A program made the translations under genes and the position numbers. The notes under the pieces were generated by a model. It saw nothing but the letters and a program-made list of their open reading frames with translations, was not told the origin of the DNA and did not search any database. Below, piece after piece: positions 21,801 through 33,189 of a stretch of DNA of 64,000 nucleotides. Position 1 is the first letter of the stretch, and each line of letters starts with the position of its first letter. This stretch comes from Hexactinellida sp. DTS-2022. Taxonomy: Eukaryota; Porifera; Hexactinellida. The DNA lies in contig JAPNXP010000005.1 of the NCBI GenBank assembly GCA_028753945.1, forward strand, positions 2,170,001 through 2,234,000. The letters run 5' to 3'.

Positions 21801-23835
21801 TTACTTTATTTGTTCCGTTACCGTTACTTTATTTGTTCCGTTACCGTTACTCCGTTACCGTTACTTATTTTTCTCCCGTTACTTTACTCCGTTACCGTTA
21901 CTTTATTTCTTCCGTTGCCGTTACTCCGTTACTTTTGTTAATTTTATCCGTTTACCTTCATTCAGTACAGTTAACTTAATGTAACGGTAACTGATTTAAA
22001 ATAACGTTGTAATGGCAAAGGAATAAGTTTAACGTAGTAACGGTTACTGTGTTACAGTAATGTAATGGTAAGAGTAACTGATTAAAGATAATGGTAAATA
22101 GTTAAAAGTAACGGATGTCCGTTACCGTTAATTTTTTTTCCGTTACAGTTACTCGGCGATGCCCGTTACCGTTACTCCGCGACGCCCGTTAACAGCAGAA
22201 ACAGTGGTAGAGCTCTCTGATAATTGATAATTCTTTTTGATATCAGTCAATGGCAGTCTGATTGGATTCTGTTTTTCTCCTAAATTAGAACAAGTTGGAA
22301 CCTGGAACAGACTGATCCCCGCCCCATGAAATGAACCTTTAGCAGTTGTGCTTGAAGGATTATAATCCAAGTTATCAAGCGCACCAAGTGTGAACAGTCC
22401 ATGTCGAAGCTGTGCAGGAACCACAACTCCTTTCTCCCGAAAGTTCTCACAGACAGCAGTCGCATGTTTGCTCTCAACCTGAAGTACTCTGTCATAGCTC
22501 ACACTGAGACATAATTGATATAACTGTGTGATTAACTTTTTAGACCTGATCTCTGTATGAATCTTCATTCCGATGTACTATAATGGTAAAGGTGGTTCCA
22601 AGTCCAGGGTATGTCGAGATTTTGCAGTAGATGATGTATGTTTCTTGAAGTTGAAAAGAATAGTTTGAGAGACTGTGAGTATGGCCTCCATGGAAGCCTG
22701 GTCTTCCAGGTCAGCACCATTCAACATCATCGATACAAAGGTCTTGAGAGTAGATGGCACTGACTCTTGTTGACAACCAGCATGAAAATCGCCATCAAAG
22801 GGGGAACCGTTGTGGCTCAGCAATTCCTTGCGCACTATCTTGGCTGCTCTAGCCAGGAGTAGTGCATCACCTTCGTAATCGCATTGCATTGCCTGCTTCA
22901 ACATCTGCTTCATACCTTGTTGAAAAACCAAAATCTTACTTTTTCCATCAGTTTGCTCTTGTGCCTGTTGGAAATATGCTAGAACTTTCTCTTTAAATCG
23001 GGTTCTGTTAGTCTCCTCATACCCAAGGTACTGTAATCGCTTCTCATATAGCTGATGTAAGTACGAATATTTGAATTGAATAGTTCCATCTTCTACCCAT
23101 CTTCTACGCAATGAATAAAGAGCTCCACAAGTGCTCTTGCCTTAATTTTACTATCCTCAGAAAATGTTCCAAAATCATTCTCATGTTCCCGTAAAATGAT
23201 CGGTAGCGATTCTTTAGTGTTCTCGAGCATTGCATACGATATTTAGCCTCGAGTGCTATGAGATCACCGCCTTCCATTCTAGCCATTAACTCTGTTTCCT
23301 GCAGGACTGAAGCCATTTGTCGTATAGTCACATCAAGCTTAAGTGTATTACATTCATGTAGGTGTCCATCCTTTAGTTGACAAAACAGACAGGTAATTAT
23401 GTCCCTCGACTGGCGTCTAGACCGTTTCTCTTGAGAGTGATGATTTCTATGGGTTCATCCCTGTCTCGTTTTTTGATAGCCCTATCCACTTTATCTTTAC
23501 TGAATTTAGTATAGCAAGATTTGTGCCATATTTTGAACCAGATCTACAACAATTATGCGTTCTCCAAAGTTCAGAGTGATGGGTAATGTAACTAAGGCTC
23601 TGAAGGTATTAACATTATTCAGGAAGGAGCTGTATGGTTCTGATTTGTCGCCACTTGCTTGTGTATTCAGTGGGCATTTAAGAGGATCTTTAGTCTTTTC
23701 ATGACAAATCAAGCACATGCTCCAGTCCATCTTGCTAGTCAATATGAACTTAACTAAGGCTAGTATTGAATAAGTAGATCGAGGTATTAATAAAAATGAA
23801 TAAATAGAGGCTCTACTTAGAAGAGTTCTAGGCAA
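18875..23835 (-). pseudogene. Academ-like transposase with XPG-like and CXC domains, decayed
   Basis: Fragments in minus-strand order: 23835-23506 (CLICHEKTKDPLKCP finger), 23331-23104 (GGDLIALEAKYRMQCSRTLK), 23111-22578, 22568-22149 (ALDNLDYNPSSTTAKGSFHG, a likely catalytic Asp segment), 21705-21307 (FLNPGQIPVKAFDAPLYALA), 21350-20694 (DQAYEQNNEAVKGAGGAVGL), and 20715-19047 ending with the nuclease motifs EEADTRLLIH, TVDTDVVVI and FTGCDTTSALYGRGKK. A CXC tail (CSCKSKSDC, CACRKARWKCTELCSC) closes it at 18875. Acidic spacing resembles FEN1/XPG nucleases (EAEA, DxD, GCDY). About eight frame breaks plus the insertion at 21720-22191 make it dead. At about 21340 it lacks the intron seen in the other copy. 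Confidence 0.78.
21720..22191. mobile_element. GTTACC-cored MITE inside the Academ-like gene (copy B)
   Basis: It starts CAGTGATGTGCTCCGTTACT as at 15601 and is composed of CCGTTACCGTTACT repeats. It interrupts the homologous protein between SESSTTVSAV and QLLVAQFREKN. A direct ACAGC(AG) lies at both junctions (21716-21722, 22192-22198), consistent with a target duplication, so the exact ends are uncertain by a few bases. Confidence 0.65.
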
Positions 23836-23979
23836 TATATAGAGTCCGCTTTAATTTATTTGGCTACATAAGAAAATTGAAACAAAGGGACAGCAAAGCA
23901 TCTAGATAAATTTGTGACATGTCGACTTTCGTTCTTATGCTAGCTAATCATTAACCACTAAATGTAACAAAACCTTTAA

Positions 23980-24420
23980 AGTGATACATATTCCAATCTA
24001 GAAATAGTATATTCGTAATCAGCATGGAATTTCCGTGAATTAGAGGGGTCACATGACCATATTAGATTAAAAAGGTTTCCTTGACAACGGTGGAATGTTG
24101 AACATTCCATTCTCAAAAATGATAGCAACCCTACCGAGTGACCCATCTTCCGACAGCACACTGTTCTGATAACGACTATGCATATAATAACCTATACGAA
24201 GTCATTTGACATGAGTTCGTGAATGCGGACTTTTGTCCGAATAATATCAAAGTGACCATTTTGAAAATGTATGATGGAGGTAATAATGTATCCGGCGGAA
24301 GTGGATCCTACCAAAAATCGAGTGCCCAAGCAATGGTATGTACGTGGAAAAATTTTGGTGCTTTGGTCCGGGATGTCCACATCCATTAGCTAATCTGCCC
24401 TAATATATTGGAATATTTGA
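23980..24420. repeat. dispersed repeat, copy 1 (partner at 48760-49450)
   Basis: It is near-identical in order to 48760-49450, from AAGTGATACATATTCCAATC to GTCCGG-ATGTCCACATCCAT. In the second copy it lies directly upstream of a THAP fragment, so it may be the 5' region of a P-like element. Copy 1 lacks the MITE found at 48796-49051 and shows the empty TA site. Short frames in it are not conserved well enough to call. Confidence 0.65.
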
Positions 24421-25235
24421 TAAATAACTTTAATTTTTTGAAATTTTAGTCCTATTGACCGTTCTAGTATGGCTGTAACAATTTTGGGTTAAAATATATC
24501 AATTAGTGACCGGTTACAATAGAGATGGTGTGTCTCACCTCATTAATGTAAGTGTGTTAAGTATTTGTGCCCAGTGGCGGCGCGGGAGGGCGGCCGCCTC
24601 CCCGCGTTTTAAATCTGCACCCCTCGTTGGGGTGGGCGGGAATTCGCTAACTTCCGAAATTTTAATACGGAAATGCTATACTTCTGGGCAAGGAGTCCAT
24701 AATTAGCCGTTTTGCTGAGATGCCCCGCCACATACTATTATAGGACAGATTATTTAACTAAGTTTGTCATTAAAATTATCTACTTTGGTTTGAATGTGTA
24801 TTATTGGAATGTTTACAACTATTGGGTTTGCGGGTCCAGTGCATTGGTTCGCCCCCCCCCCCCCCAGGGGTGCTGTGCTGGCACCGCCCCTGTTTGTGCC
24901 CACCAGCGGCGGATGGCTAGCGCCGCCACTGGGTTACATCTTAAAGATTATTTTCTATAGTTTAAATAGCGTAGGTATGTTTATTGACCATATCCTACCA
25001 GAAAAGTTATCATCGAAAACTCAATGAAATAAATGAATACGAATTCGGAAACCAGAGAGATCTACTAATTATGGACAAATACCTGGAAACTAGACCAAAA
25101 ACTGATTCTAGTAAGCTTATCAATGCTCTAGAAAGGTTCTTTTATGTGGTAAATTTACCTCTTGGGAATTTGATATTATTTGAAAAAACGAGTTTTATCT
25201 TCGAAACCATATAATTCAAAACATAATATCTAGAC
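24421..25235. other. intergenic with one hAT MITE
   Basis: Apart from 24572-24892, and a short palindrome CAGCGGCGGATGGCTAGCGC (24904-24932) next to it, no gene is seen. Confidence 0.4.
24572..24892. mobile_element. hAT MITE (CAGTGGCGGCGCGGGAGG end)
   Basis: Left end CAGTGGCGGCGC and right end GGCACCGCCCCTG are flanked by a perfect 8-bp duplication TTTGTGCC (24564-24571, 24893-24900). It carries a poly-C tract near 24850. Confidence 0.85.
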
Positions 25236-25394
25236 CAGTGGTTCTCAACCGGGGGTGCACGCACCCCCTGGGGATGCGAGGTACGATTCTGTGGGGTGCT
25301 CGAAAAGAGTACAAGTTCTGTTTATAGTAAAAATCAACGATCTTACGTTTACCAGGGGGTGCGAGAGTTGATTTTGAAGTTGATTTGAACACTG
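25236..25394. mobile_element. hAT MITE, 159 bp
   Basis: Ends CAGTGGTTCTCAACC and GATTTGAACACTG are inverted, with a perfect 8-bp duplication ATCTAGAC (25228-25235, 25395-25402). The GGGGGTGCACGCACCCCC hairpin near the left end is typical of this MITE type. Confidence 0.88.
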
Positions 25395-25560
25395 ATCTAG
25401 ACTTCAAGGGCAGTAGCGGATTTACCATAGGCTGCTCGGGCTAAAGCCATAGGCCCACTTAATTCTTAGGCCCAGTCTAGGTCAACTTGGCCTGGAAATT
25501 TGGATTGATTTGGGAGTAGAAACTAGTTTCCTCCGAAAAAACTTCAAAATATAATGAATA

Positions 25561-25801
25561 CAGTATTTCCCCGAATAAGCGCCGGATCAATAAAAATGAA
25601 ATTGGTATGATAAAATTTATACACATTAGTTGATCACTGTAATGTATTTCCATTGATTTTGACAACTTCGGTAGGTATACTATTGGTGGAAACCATTAGA
25701 ACCGACATAAATATTATATTCTGGATATTTTCACAAAGATTCAGGTTAATTTTGGACCACGTAAACAATAAGCGCCGGGGCGCTTATTCAGGGAAATACG
25801 G
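25561..25801. mobile_element. TA-flanked mariner-like MITE
   Basis: Ends CAGTATTTCCCCGAATAAGC and its inverse ATTCAGGGAAATACGG are flanked by TA (25559-25560, 25802-25803). GCGCCGG motifs lie inside both ends. It is related in its terminal sequence to 48796-49051 and 58633-58903. Confidence 0.8.
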
Positions 25802-26500
25802 TAGTTTGCTTCAGCTAAACTTCAGCTTTCAATAAAATTTTAGCAACACCAGATACATAAGTACAACGTGACATTTTTCTCAATAAAAGTTAGCTATCCA
25901 TATCAGGGTTGTTTGATTTAAATCAAAAAAATCGGATTTTTTTGATTTTTTTTTAAAATCATGATTTTTATCAGCCCTGCTGATTTCATATATGAAAAGC
26001 GCAATTGTTGTCTGCTTTTGTGTGTGTTAGTCTAGAATTATTAGGGAAGACAATATGCTCTAGAAAAATAAAAATTAGCATGCAAGGGTAATTAGACGTT
26101 CACAAAGATGAATTGGTCTTAACGTCTTCGAAACGAAATATCGGCATTCTGAAGTCATAAAAGCGCATAGCCTCAACCTTCCAATCGGGCACCCTTATTG
26201 ATGTATAGTCAAACTAAATATGTACTCATTTTACCAATAAATACGTTTAATGATAAAAATATTGACAATAAACTTTCTGAGATGCGGGGAAATTCCCAGT
26301 TACGGGCACCCTTCGTTAAAGGTGCCCGGATATGGGAGGTTTGAGTGTATTTCGGAATAACTCATCAGTTTTTGTCCGAATCGACCACAATTTTAGATTA
26401 CAAGGCAGCATAAAATGAAGCACACGTTACGATTTATGGGATTATAGCCTCACATAGGAACTAATTTGGATTTTACTCCTACTATTTTGATTAGGTCGAC

Positions 26501-27582
26501 CATGGCCTACTTAATATACGGCTATATATGTCGCCGAGAAGGCCATAAAAAAAAGAGGCCAGTTTCTAATTATCAAAATGGAGAATTGATCTTTATTCGA
26601 ATAATTAGCAATGATAGAGCTGAAAAGTGTATTATAACTATATAGGAATATGGTTACCAGGTATACATAGCACCCTCCAGAATTGTGATATGTCATCATC
26701 TGATGACGTTATAGTTATTTTGGTTGCGAAATATCTTGTTTTTCTAACATACTTTTAACATAGTTAAACGCGTTATAAATGTTCAAAATTGGAACATGGT
26801 TATACCCAGAAGTAGTAGAATAAAATATATCGAAATTATAAATGGAATGTTGACACATTCCTCGGTTGCCAAGGAAAATGTATATTTCCTAAAATGTGCC
26901 ATAACTCAAAAATTATGAATGTTATGTAAACTAGGCTGGTACTGATCTATCCTGAATAGGTAACTTCCTATTCATCGATAATACATTTTAAATGCCTAAC
27001 TTCAATAATTTTTGAGATAGTGAGTCATTTACCTAATAATGAATTAAGTGTTAATTATCTCATTATATCAAAAATTATTGAAGTTAGGCATTTAAAATGT
27101 ATTATCGATGAATAGGAAGTTACCTATTCCGGATAGATCAGTACCAGCCTAGTTTACATAACATTCATAATTTTTTAGTTATAGCACATTTTAGGAAATA
27201 TACATTTTCCATGGCAACCGAGGAATGTGTCAACATTCCGTTTATAATTTCGATATATTTTATTCTACTACTTCTGGGTATAACCATGTTCCAATTTTGA
27301 ACATTTATAACGCGTTTAACTATGTTAAAAGTATGCTAGAAAAACAAGATAATTCGCAACCAAAATAACCATAACGTCATCAGATGATGACATATCACAA
27401 TTCTGGAGGGTGCTATGTATACCTGGTAACCATATTCCTATATAGTTATAATACACTTTTCAGCTCTATCATTGCTAATTATTCGAATAAAGATCAATTC
27501 TCCATTTTGAAAAATGGAAACTGGCCTCTTTGTTTAATGCCTTCTCGGCGACATATATAGCCGTATATTAAGTAGGCCATGT
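26501..27582. mobile_element. foldback MITE, family 1 (copy B)
   Basis: Nearly the whole element is one long hairpin. The left arm (26501 to about 27015) and right arm (about 27070-27582) are inverted copies of about 510 bp with few differences. The terminal CATGGCCTACTTAATATACG and the following GGCTA motif match copy A at 3639. A perfect 6-bp GTCGAC flanks it (26495-26500, 27583-27588), although this sequence is itself a palindrome. Confidence 0.85.
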
Positions 27583-28491
27583 GTCGACACAAATTTGTGA
27601 CATTATACTATATATTGTATTCTATTTCTCTTCAAAATTTAACAATTTTCCCCACTTTAAATCTGCGCCAGGTATTATCAAAAACGTACCTCCACTGCTT
27701 CCTCATTGATCAAATTGTGTTTTGGAGATTTAATCTTCACCTAAATTTTTCCGAGATTGCATACTTTGATTAATCCATTTATTTTTGCTACGTCAATTAC
27801 ATAATTATGTAGATATTACTATCAAAGATATTCAACGATTTACCCGCCTATATAATCTGCATTATAAATGACATATTGATCCAACAATTTATTGTCAGGA
27901 GGAAAATCTTGGTATTAAATAGCATTTTAATTAATAAGTTGAATTACCCTGACTCCCAAAATTGTGACAAACTAAAATGAATTAAATTAAGTACGTATAA
28001 TTTACAATTCACAGGCTTAACTTATTTATTATGAGTGATCTTTTGAGTTTGATAAGGTCTCGAAGCGTCCGTTAATTTTGTTTTGTAGTCTACACGAACG
28101 AAAAAAGGACACGATGCAACCTAGACCGAAGAACTGGTTATATTAATTGTAATTATGGAAGAAAAAGTGTTATTTCATTGTTGCTGCTTAAATATGTAAA
28201 GTAGGCACTATCATTGGAAAAATAAAGGATATAAAAATAAGCCCAAAAGAATAAAAGCCCTAGGCCCAGAACACCCTAAATCCGGCACTGTTTAGGGGCG
28301 GTACAACTGAGAGTGCAAATGGCCATGGTTCACCCCGAGATTTTTCAGCGGATTGAAAGTTCAGATTTTGCAGTCAGATCTTTGCAACTCCACCCTCACG
28401 CTAGAAGCTAGCGATACATATTTAAGAATTTGAGCAAAATCTTAGACCTCAACTTTTAGCTGTACCTCGATTTTCATACTGTGCAATAGAT

Positions 28492-28630
28492 CATTGGTTT
28501 GCAAACTGGGGTCCACGGACGGTACTAAGGGTCCATAAAATCTCAAATTTTGTATATGGCCAATGGGAATTAATCCACACCTATAGAATATTATAGGGGG
28601 CACGCGGTTGAAAAATGTTGGGAATCCTTG
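28492..28630. mobile_element. degenerate hAT MITE
   Basis: CATTGGTTTGCAAACTGGGG and TGTTGGGAATCCTTG are decayed versions of the CAGTGGTTCCCAAAC ends. Flanks CAATAGAT and CCATAGGT agree at 6 of 8 positions. Confidence 0.55.
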
Positions 28631-28917
28631 CCATAGGTATATGACCAATTTCTCGAATATATGAATTAAAATTAACAGGGATCAATTACGTAGATAACTA
28701 CCAAGGACTTTCAATGGCAATCGACTTCTGGATCTACAATTCCATACTCTGCTTCAAAAGAAAATTGTTTTCAAGAAAGGGGTGCAGACAAACCAATTAA
28801 AACATAAATTGTCCATATAAGTAACTTGCTATTTTGGAAACTATCCTTCGAAAAAGATTTCTCAACATAATAGAAACGCACAATTAATTCTCATTTCTAT
28901 AATTCTAACAATTTAGT

Positions 28918-30999
28918 TTATCGAATATAATTTGGTAAAATAATGCCAGATTCTAAATGCAGGATCAAAAATACAACCAATATACCAGTAAATGGTAATA
29001 ATAACAGCCATTTAAGAATATACTTGAAATTGAGGTTAAAACTAATTGGAATATGGATACAATCACTGATACCATGTTCATTTCTCAAGTAAACTGAAAG
29101 AGTACTAGTTAAAGACTTTGAAGAGAAGGGAAAAGTTATCCAATAAGAACCTTGTTTAGAATAATAGTTAGTAAATAAAGCTATTTCACCAACTCTACCC
29201 TCTACAACATACCGTTCTGAATTACTAGTAGGAACGATATTATCCAAAATTAAATAATTAAGAGTAAATGTTTCGCTCATATAATTTGTGTAAAAATCTA
29301 ACAGAGTTCCGTCATATATATCTCTAGGTATAATCGATAGACTAATGTTCCTATGTAAGTTTTGAATTTGACAAATTAAAGGAGACTCCCATCTGTCAAG
29401 GTATAAAATGGAAGGTTCTTCCTTCTTGTCTTGAACATCTCCATGGTTACCCTGAAAAAGTGTGTCAATAAGTGAAAGTGATAATACACTTAGAGTACCA
29501 TCGTCTGAAGAAATGAGAAGTTCTAATCCTGAAAGAGCACTAACTAAGTTATAATAAATAATTGGATTTCGAGAAATTAAAAAGCGATTACCTTGAAATA
29601 TTTTACTACATCGTTGTGCATGCGAATATAATACTAACTCTCCTTCATTTGATATGATTATCCATATTGGATCTAAATTTGCACTAAGTGAAACCACTAA
29701 GGGAAGCGAAGTTAAGCTAACACCAGTAACAATTGGATAGTGGGGAAGAACAACCCCATTTTGTGGGTCTATGGCATAAAGCATACCATTTTCGGTAGCA
29801 GTTATCAATGTAGGAACTCCGTCGTAAGTTAACTGAACCATCCTCAAACCACCACCTTCTGTTAATTTAGAATTTAAGGATAACTTCCAAATTACTTGGC
29901 CAACACTACCAACAGAGAATATATCACCCAAGTCATTGATAATAAAAATTTCCAGATCACCATCACCGTTAGTATCATAAGCCAAAGGCGTATTTGATAT
30001 CGACCCACCAAGATCAATTGGAAATCCAGGAGCAAAAAGAAACTGAGGAAGTGTAATTTTGTAAAGATAACCAGATATAGAAGCAGTGATTAGAGATCTA
30101 TCGGCATTTCTGTCAAAATTGAATATAACTGGTGTTGACAAAAGGAGAGATGGTTTTAAACTATGCAACATGTTTATTGAGAGCAGTTTAAACTGAACAA
30201 TCAATCTTTTGTATGGATTTAAAACCAAAATAGCATCAATAAGGTATTTGTTTATATCTTCTGGGGGAAGCCCGGGTAAAAGTTGAACATTTTTTTTATT
30301 ATTATAATCAGAAGGGACGAAGTAAAAAGAAAGAGAAATTATTAATTCCTTTAAGATTGAATCAAGCGCGATATTGCTCAGAAGAGGAGTGGTATGTATA
30401 TGGGGTGGAATAGATACTAGTGATGTATTATTTAAAAGTATCCCAAGGTTAATAGAAAAATCATCTAAAGAGACAATATTCTGTGACAGATAAAATTTAG
30501 CAAAGTCTTCTAATACTTTATTTGTGTCAGTTTCCAGGAACCAAAATCTAGGAAACATTAAAGGTGGTATTTGAAAGGTCTTTTGAATATTTTTTTGTGG
30601 GTAGGAATATAAAAATAATATTTGTCCTCTATCGTTAAAAAATATTATATCATTTATCCCATCTTCATTGAAATCAAAGAGTATCGGAGATGAGTGAAAC
30701 TCAAATTCACTAACATGTAGTGACCAATTGTCCAGTATATGCCCACTTTCCCCATGTATCCCTATTACATCCCCTGATGCTAATGTTCCTACAATATCTG
30801 GCATCAAATCTCCATCTAAATCAGAAATAATTGGTGAGCATAAAAATGGAGTATGAGCATAAGTAAACGACCAGACAACAGAATATTCAATTGGACAAAT
30901 AGTCTCATTTTCAAAAGAGTGAACGAGAAAGACAGTAGAAAAATGAAAAATCCCAATGGTTTGATAAATAGCAAAATTAATGAAATCCAATTTCTTCAT
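28918..30999 (-). CDS. DEX1/FG-GAP-like secretory type I membrane protein
   Basis: The 693-residue frame starts with a hydrophobic signal-like stretch (about 8-28), has a long extracytoplasmic part and ends with one transmembrane helix (about 662-684) and a short tail. Along it lie EF-like calcium loops of the FG-GAP/integrin-alpha propeller kind: SDLDGDLMPDIVG (59-71), FDFNEDGINDIIF (108-120) and YDTNGDGDLEIFI (about 336-348). The surrounding phrase FHSSPILFDFNEDGINDI resembles the propeller of plant DEFECTIVE IN EXINE FORMATION 1 and its protist and animal relatives. The likely role is a cell-surface or secretory-pathway protein binding Ca2+ and ligand, but the function in animals is unknown to me. 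Upstream of the ATG, on its own strand, TTTTATATTTTAG ends exactly at the start codon and looks like a splice acceptor. No frame damage is seen. Confidence 0.75.
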   Translation of the reverse strand: MKKLDFINFAIYQTIGIFHFSTVFLVHSFENETICPIEYSVVWSFTYAHTPFLCSPIISDLDGDLMPDIVGTLASGDVIGIHGESGHILDNWSLHVSEFEFHSSPILFDFNEDGINDIIFFNDRGQILFLYSYPQKNIQKTFQIPPLMFPRFWFLETDTNKVLEDFAKFYLSQNIVSLDDFSINLGILLNNTSLVSIPPHIHTTPLLSNIALDSILKELIISLSFYFVPSDYNNKKNVQLLPGLPPEDINKYLIDAILVLNPYKRLIVQFKLLSINMLHSLKPSLLLSTPVIFNFDRNADRSLITASISGYLYKITLPQFLFAPGFPIDLGGSISNTPLAYDTNGDGDLEIFIINDLGDIFSVGSVGQVIWKLSLNSKLTEGGGLRMVQLTYDGVPTLITATENGMLYAIDPQNGVVLPHYPIVTGVSLTSLPLVVSLSANLDPIWIIISNEGELVLYSHAQRCSKIFQGNRFLISRNPIIYYNLVSALSGLELLISSDDGTLSVLSLSLIDTLFQGNHGDVQDKKEEPSILYLDRWESPLICQIQNLHRNISLSIIPRDIYDGTLLDFYTNYMSETFTLNYLILDNIVPTSNSERYVVEGRVGEIALFTNYYSKQGSYWITFPFSSKSLTSTLSVYLRNEHGISDCIHIPISFNLNFKYILKWLLLLPFTGILVVFLILHLESGIILPNYIR

Positions 31000-31501
31000 C
31001 TAAAATATAAAAGCGAAATGAATTCATTCATTAATAGAGACCAACGCATTTCCCGGAATAAATTATGTAAAAAAGTTAAATATATTAGCCGAACTATCGA
31101 TTTTCCGAACACACGTGGCACAGTGGTGTGAAATGACATTTGAGGATCGACCCACACCTGTAAAAATTCAATCGTGTTCTAATCCATTGTTGTATCAATG
31201 AAAGATAATGATCACAATTAGACTATGAAAGCTGAATTCGAATAACATTGACTCGAGTGATTTAGTATAATTAAAATTGCGTAATATTAAATTCCTATAC
31301 AGGGTTTTATACAGGATTTTTCTTCAGGGGGGGGGGAAAGTCTGCTAGTACCAGAATCCACCAAATAATTGCTTCACCATCTGGGGGTCTGGGGGGCGCT
31401 GCTAGCTCCCCTGTAGGGTCCAGGGGCGAAGCCCCTGGAAGCCAGATACAATATATAGTGCAAATTATTATTGCTAACAATGGAGAGCTATTGCTGTAAA
31501 A
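31000..31501. other. 5' flank of the DEX1-like gene and a repeat fragment
   Basis: Sequence near 31301-31480 (CAGGGTTTTATACAGGATTT, a poly-G tract, CCAGGGGCGAAGCCCCTGG) is an inverted relative of 33340-33510 inside the hAT MITE. It looks like a further non-autonomous element whose second end I could not define. Confidence 0.45.
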
Positions 31502-31824
31502 CAGTGGTTCCCAACCAGGGAGGAATTCCTTCCAGGGGAGGAATTTGGCCATCCTCGGGGAGGAATTCGACATAGGTATACATATAAATATTAATGAAAT
31601 TTTCTGAATTACTTTGTCTCGCTGAATGATTTAATCAATGAGTAATTAAAAATACCTAGTATTAATAATATTGACAGTTCTCATTGACAGTATTATTTAT
31701 ATTTCACTTAGTTTTTCAGTTATTTCAATACCAAAATTCTACATTAGTGCTGGGGGGAATTATAGCAAAAATATAGGTTAGGGGGTAATATCGTTAAATT
31801 TTTGGAAAAGGTTGGGAACCACTG
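31502..31824. mobile_element. hAT MITE (CAGTGGTTCCCAACC ends)
   Basis: Inverted ends CAGTGGTTCCCAACC and GGTTGGGAACCACTG are flanked by CTGTAAAA (31494-31501) and CTGTAAAT (31825-31832), 7 of 8 matching. GAGGAATT repeats lie near the left end. Confidence 0.85.
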
Positions 31825-33189
31825 CTGTAAATAATCACATAGTATTTGAAGCTGTGGTAACTAATGGAAGATAATTATAGCTTCTGGCACAATTTCATTA
31901 ATGATTATCACTAGTAATGTTTGAATGGTATGTGTGAGGAAGATACAGAACTTTTAACATAAAATATTCTAGCCTTGAGAAGAATAGGTCGATTTGTCTC
32001 TTTATAAAAGGCTAAAAACACCTAATTTTAATTCAAAATAAGAACTTAGCAGCATATTTCCAGGGGGGGGAGGCTGAATCCCGGAGGCGCCCCCCCCCCC
32101 CCCCCCCCTCTGTATAAATTATTATCCTGCTATACCTTATGATTTTACCTATGCCTAATTTGAGAAAAAAATGGATGATTAAGACTTGTTTAGCATTTCG
32201 ATATTATCTATGCAGACTTACAAAGAGCCCCTGCCTCTTTGATGTGAATTCACATTCACAATATTGTTTAGAACGCTTCAAAGTGAAATTATTCAAATTC
32301 CAATGATTATTCTGCATTTATCTGATTCAAACACTTACAACAATTATTTTCATATGTTGTGAATATCGTAACTGCCAGGGGTCCTTGATCTATATATGAT
32401 TTATATGCCTAAAGTCTAAAATTACTAAATACTTTAAGAATTTTTCTCAAAATGTGTGCAGGCATGTGTAGGTTTGGAGTTTGGAGAAAAATATCTGTTT
32501 GTTTATATTATAATGTAGTTTTACTATATATATTCACTTCATTCAGTAGGAATCTTAAATAGTGGTTATATAGTATAACAATGTTAACTAAGTAATATTA
32601 TGCAATGGTTTAATCTTAAGTAGTTAGGTATTAAGCATTACAATATAGATAATTTCGCTATAAAATGTGACGAAATCCCCACCTAATTTTGCATTACGTC
32701 AGTGGCGCAAAGTGGCGCAAGGTGGTATATTTCCTAAGTATTTGGAATTTCCGGATGAAAATTCCTGTGAATATACCCCATCTATAGAGCATGCGGAATA
32801 TTCAATAATATAAAATTAATCAATGTTCTGGGCCTCCGTCCTTAAGGTGTGGGTCGAGCCTTGAGTGGAAATAGGCATTTTATCTAGCAGATACCTACTC
32901 GTGAAGTATTATTGACTTAAAGGTTATAGATAGCTGGAAATTGAATGGTGTATCAAGTCTAATACTGACAATCTCTAAAAATTTCATTAAATAAGTATAC
33001 TATTTTGGTTTGTTAACAAATCAAGGCTTGAGTCGAAGTCAATAGTATACTCAACCATAGCAATCTGTATACTAATGCAATGGCAGTCTATTGAATTTAT
33101 GGACTATGGACTGCGAAGCAATGCTAATTTTGAATTACATTATAAAGGCTGTTTTAGCTAATATTTTATATAAAACTAACTAACTAGAG
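31825..33189. other. no gene recognised
   Basis: AT-rich spacer with a poly-G/poly-C patch at 32050-32110. No coding or repeat border is supported. Confidence 0.4.

Larger units (their letters stand above)
18763..23979 (-). mobile_element. decayed Academ-like transposon (copy B)
   Basis: Inverted ends AGGTTTTATTACATTTAGTG (18767 onward) and the complement ending at 23975 match over about 35 bp with one mismatch, each abutting TTAA (18763-18766, 23976-23979). The interior encodes a minus-strand homologue of the protein at 40445-45075. The right flank, from TTAA onward, recurs at 48760 without the element, supporting that border. The TTAA could be a duplication, as in Kolobok or piggyBac, or part of the inverted repeat; the other copy has a different target, so superfamily assignment is open. 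Confidence 0.75.
25411..28290. mobile_element. old hAT-like element with nested MITEs
   Basis: Left end CAGTAGCGGATTTACC and right end CCTAAATCCGGCACTG are inverted. Flanks TTCAAGGG (25403-25410) and TTTAGGGG (28291-28298) match at 6 of 8. AGGCCC-rich segments lie inside both ends. It holds a mariner-like MITE (25561-25801) and a foldback MITE (26501-27582). No transposase was found in the remaining DNA. Confidence 0.55.

Noticed and set aside
21722-21979. 85-codon frame rich in RYRYSVTVT
   Set aside because: It is the translation of GTTACC simple repeat, not a protein.
24192-24386. Conserved frame pair MDVDIPDQSTK (24192 and 49235, minus)
   Set aside because: Both lie in the dispersed repeat; the opposite strand is equally open, no family is recognised, and conservation follows from DNA duplication.
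32049-32115. Poly-G/poly-C pair as possible G-quadruplex regulatory element
   Set aside because: Homopolymer tracts like this recur at MITE ends in the window (24850, 31330, 58690); nothing ties it to a gene.
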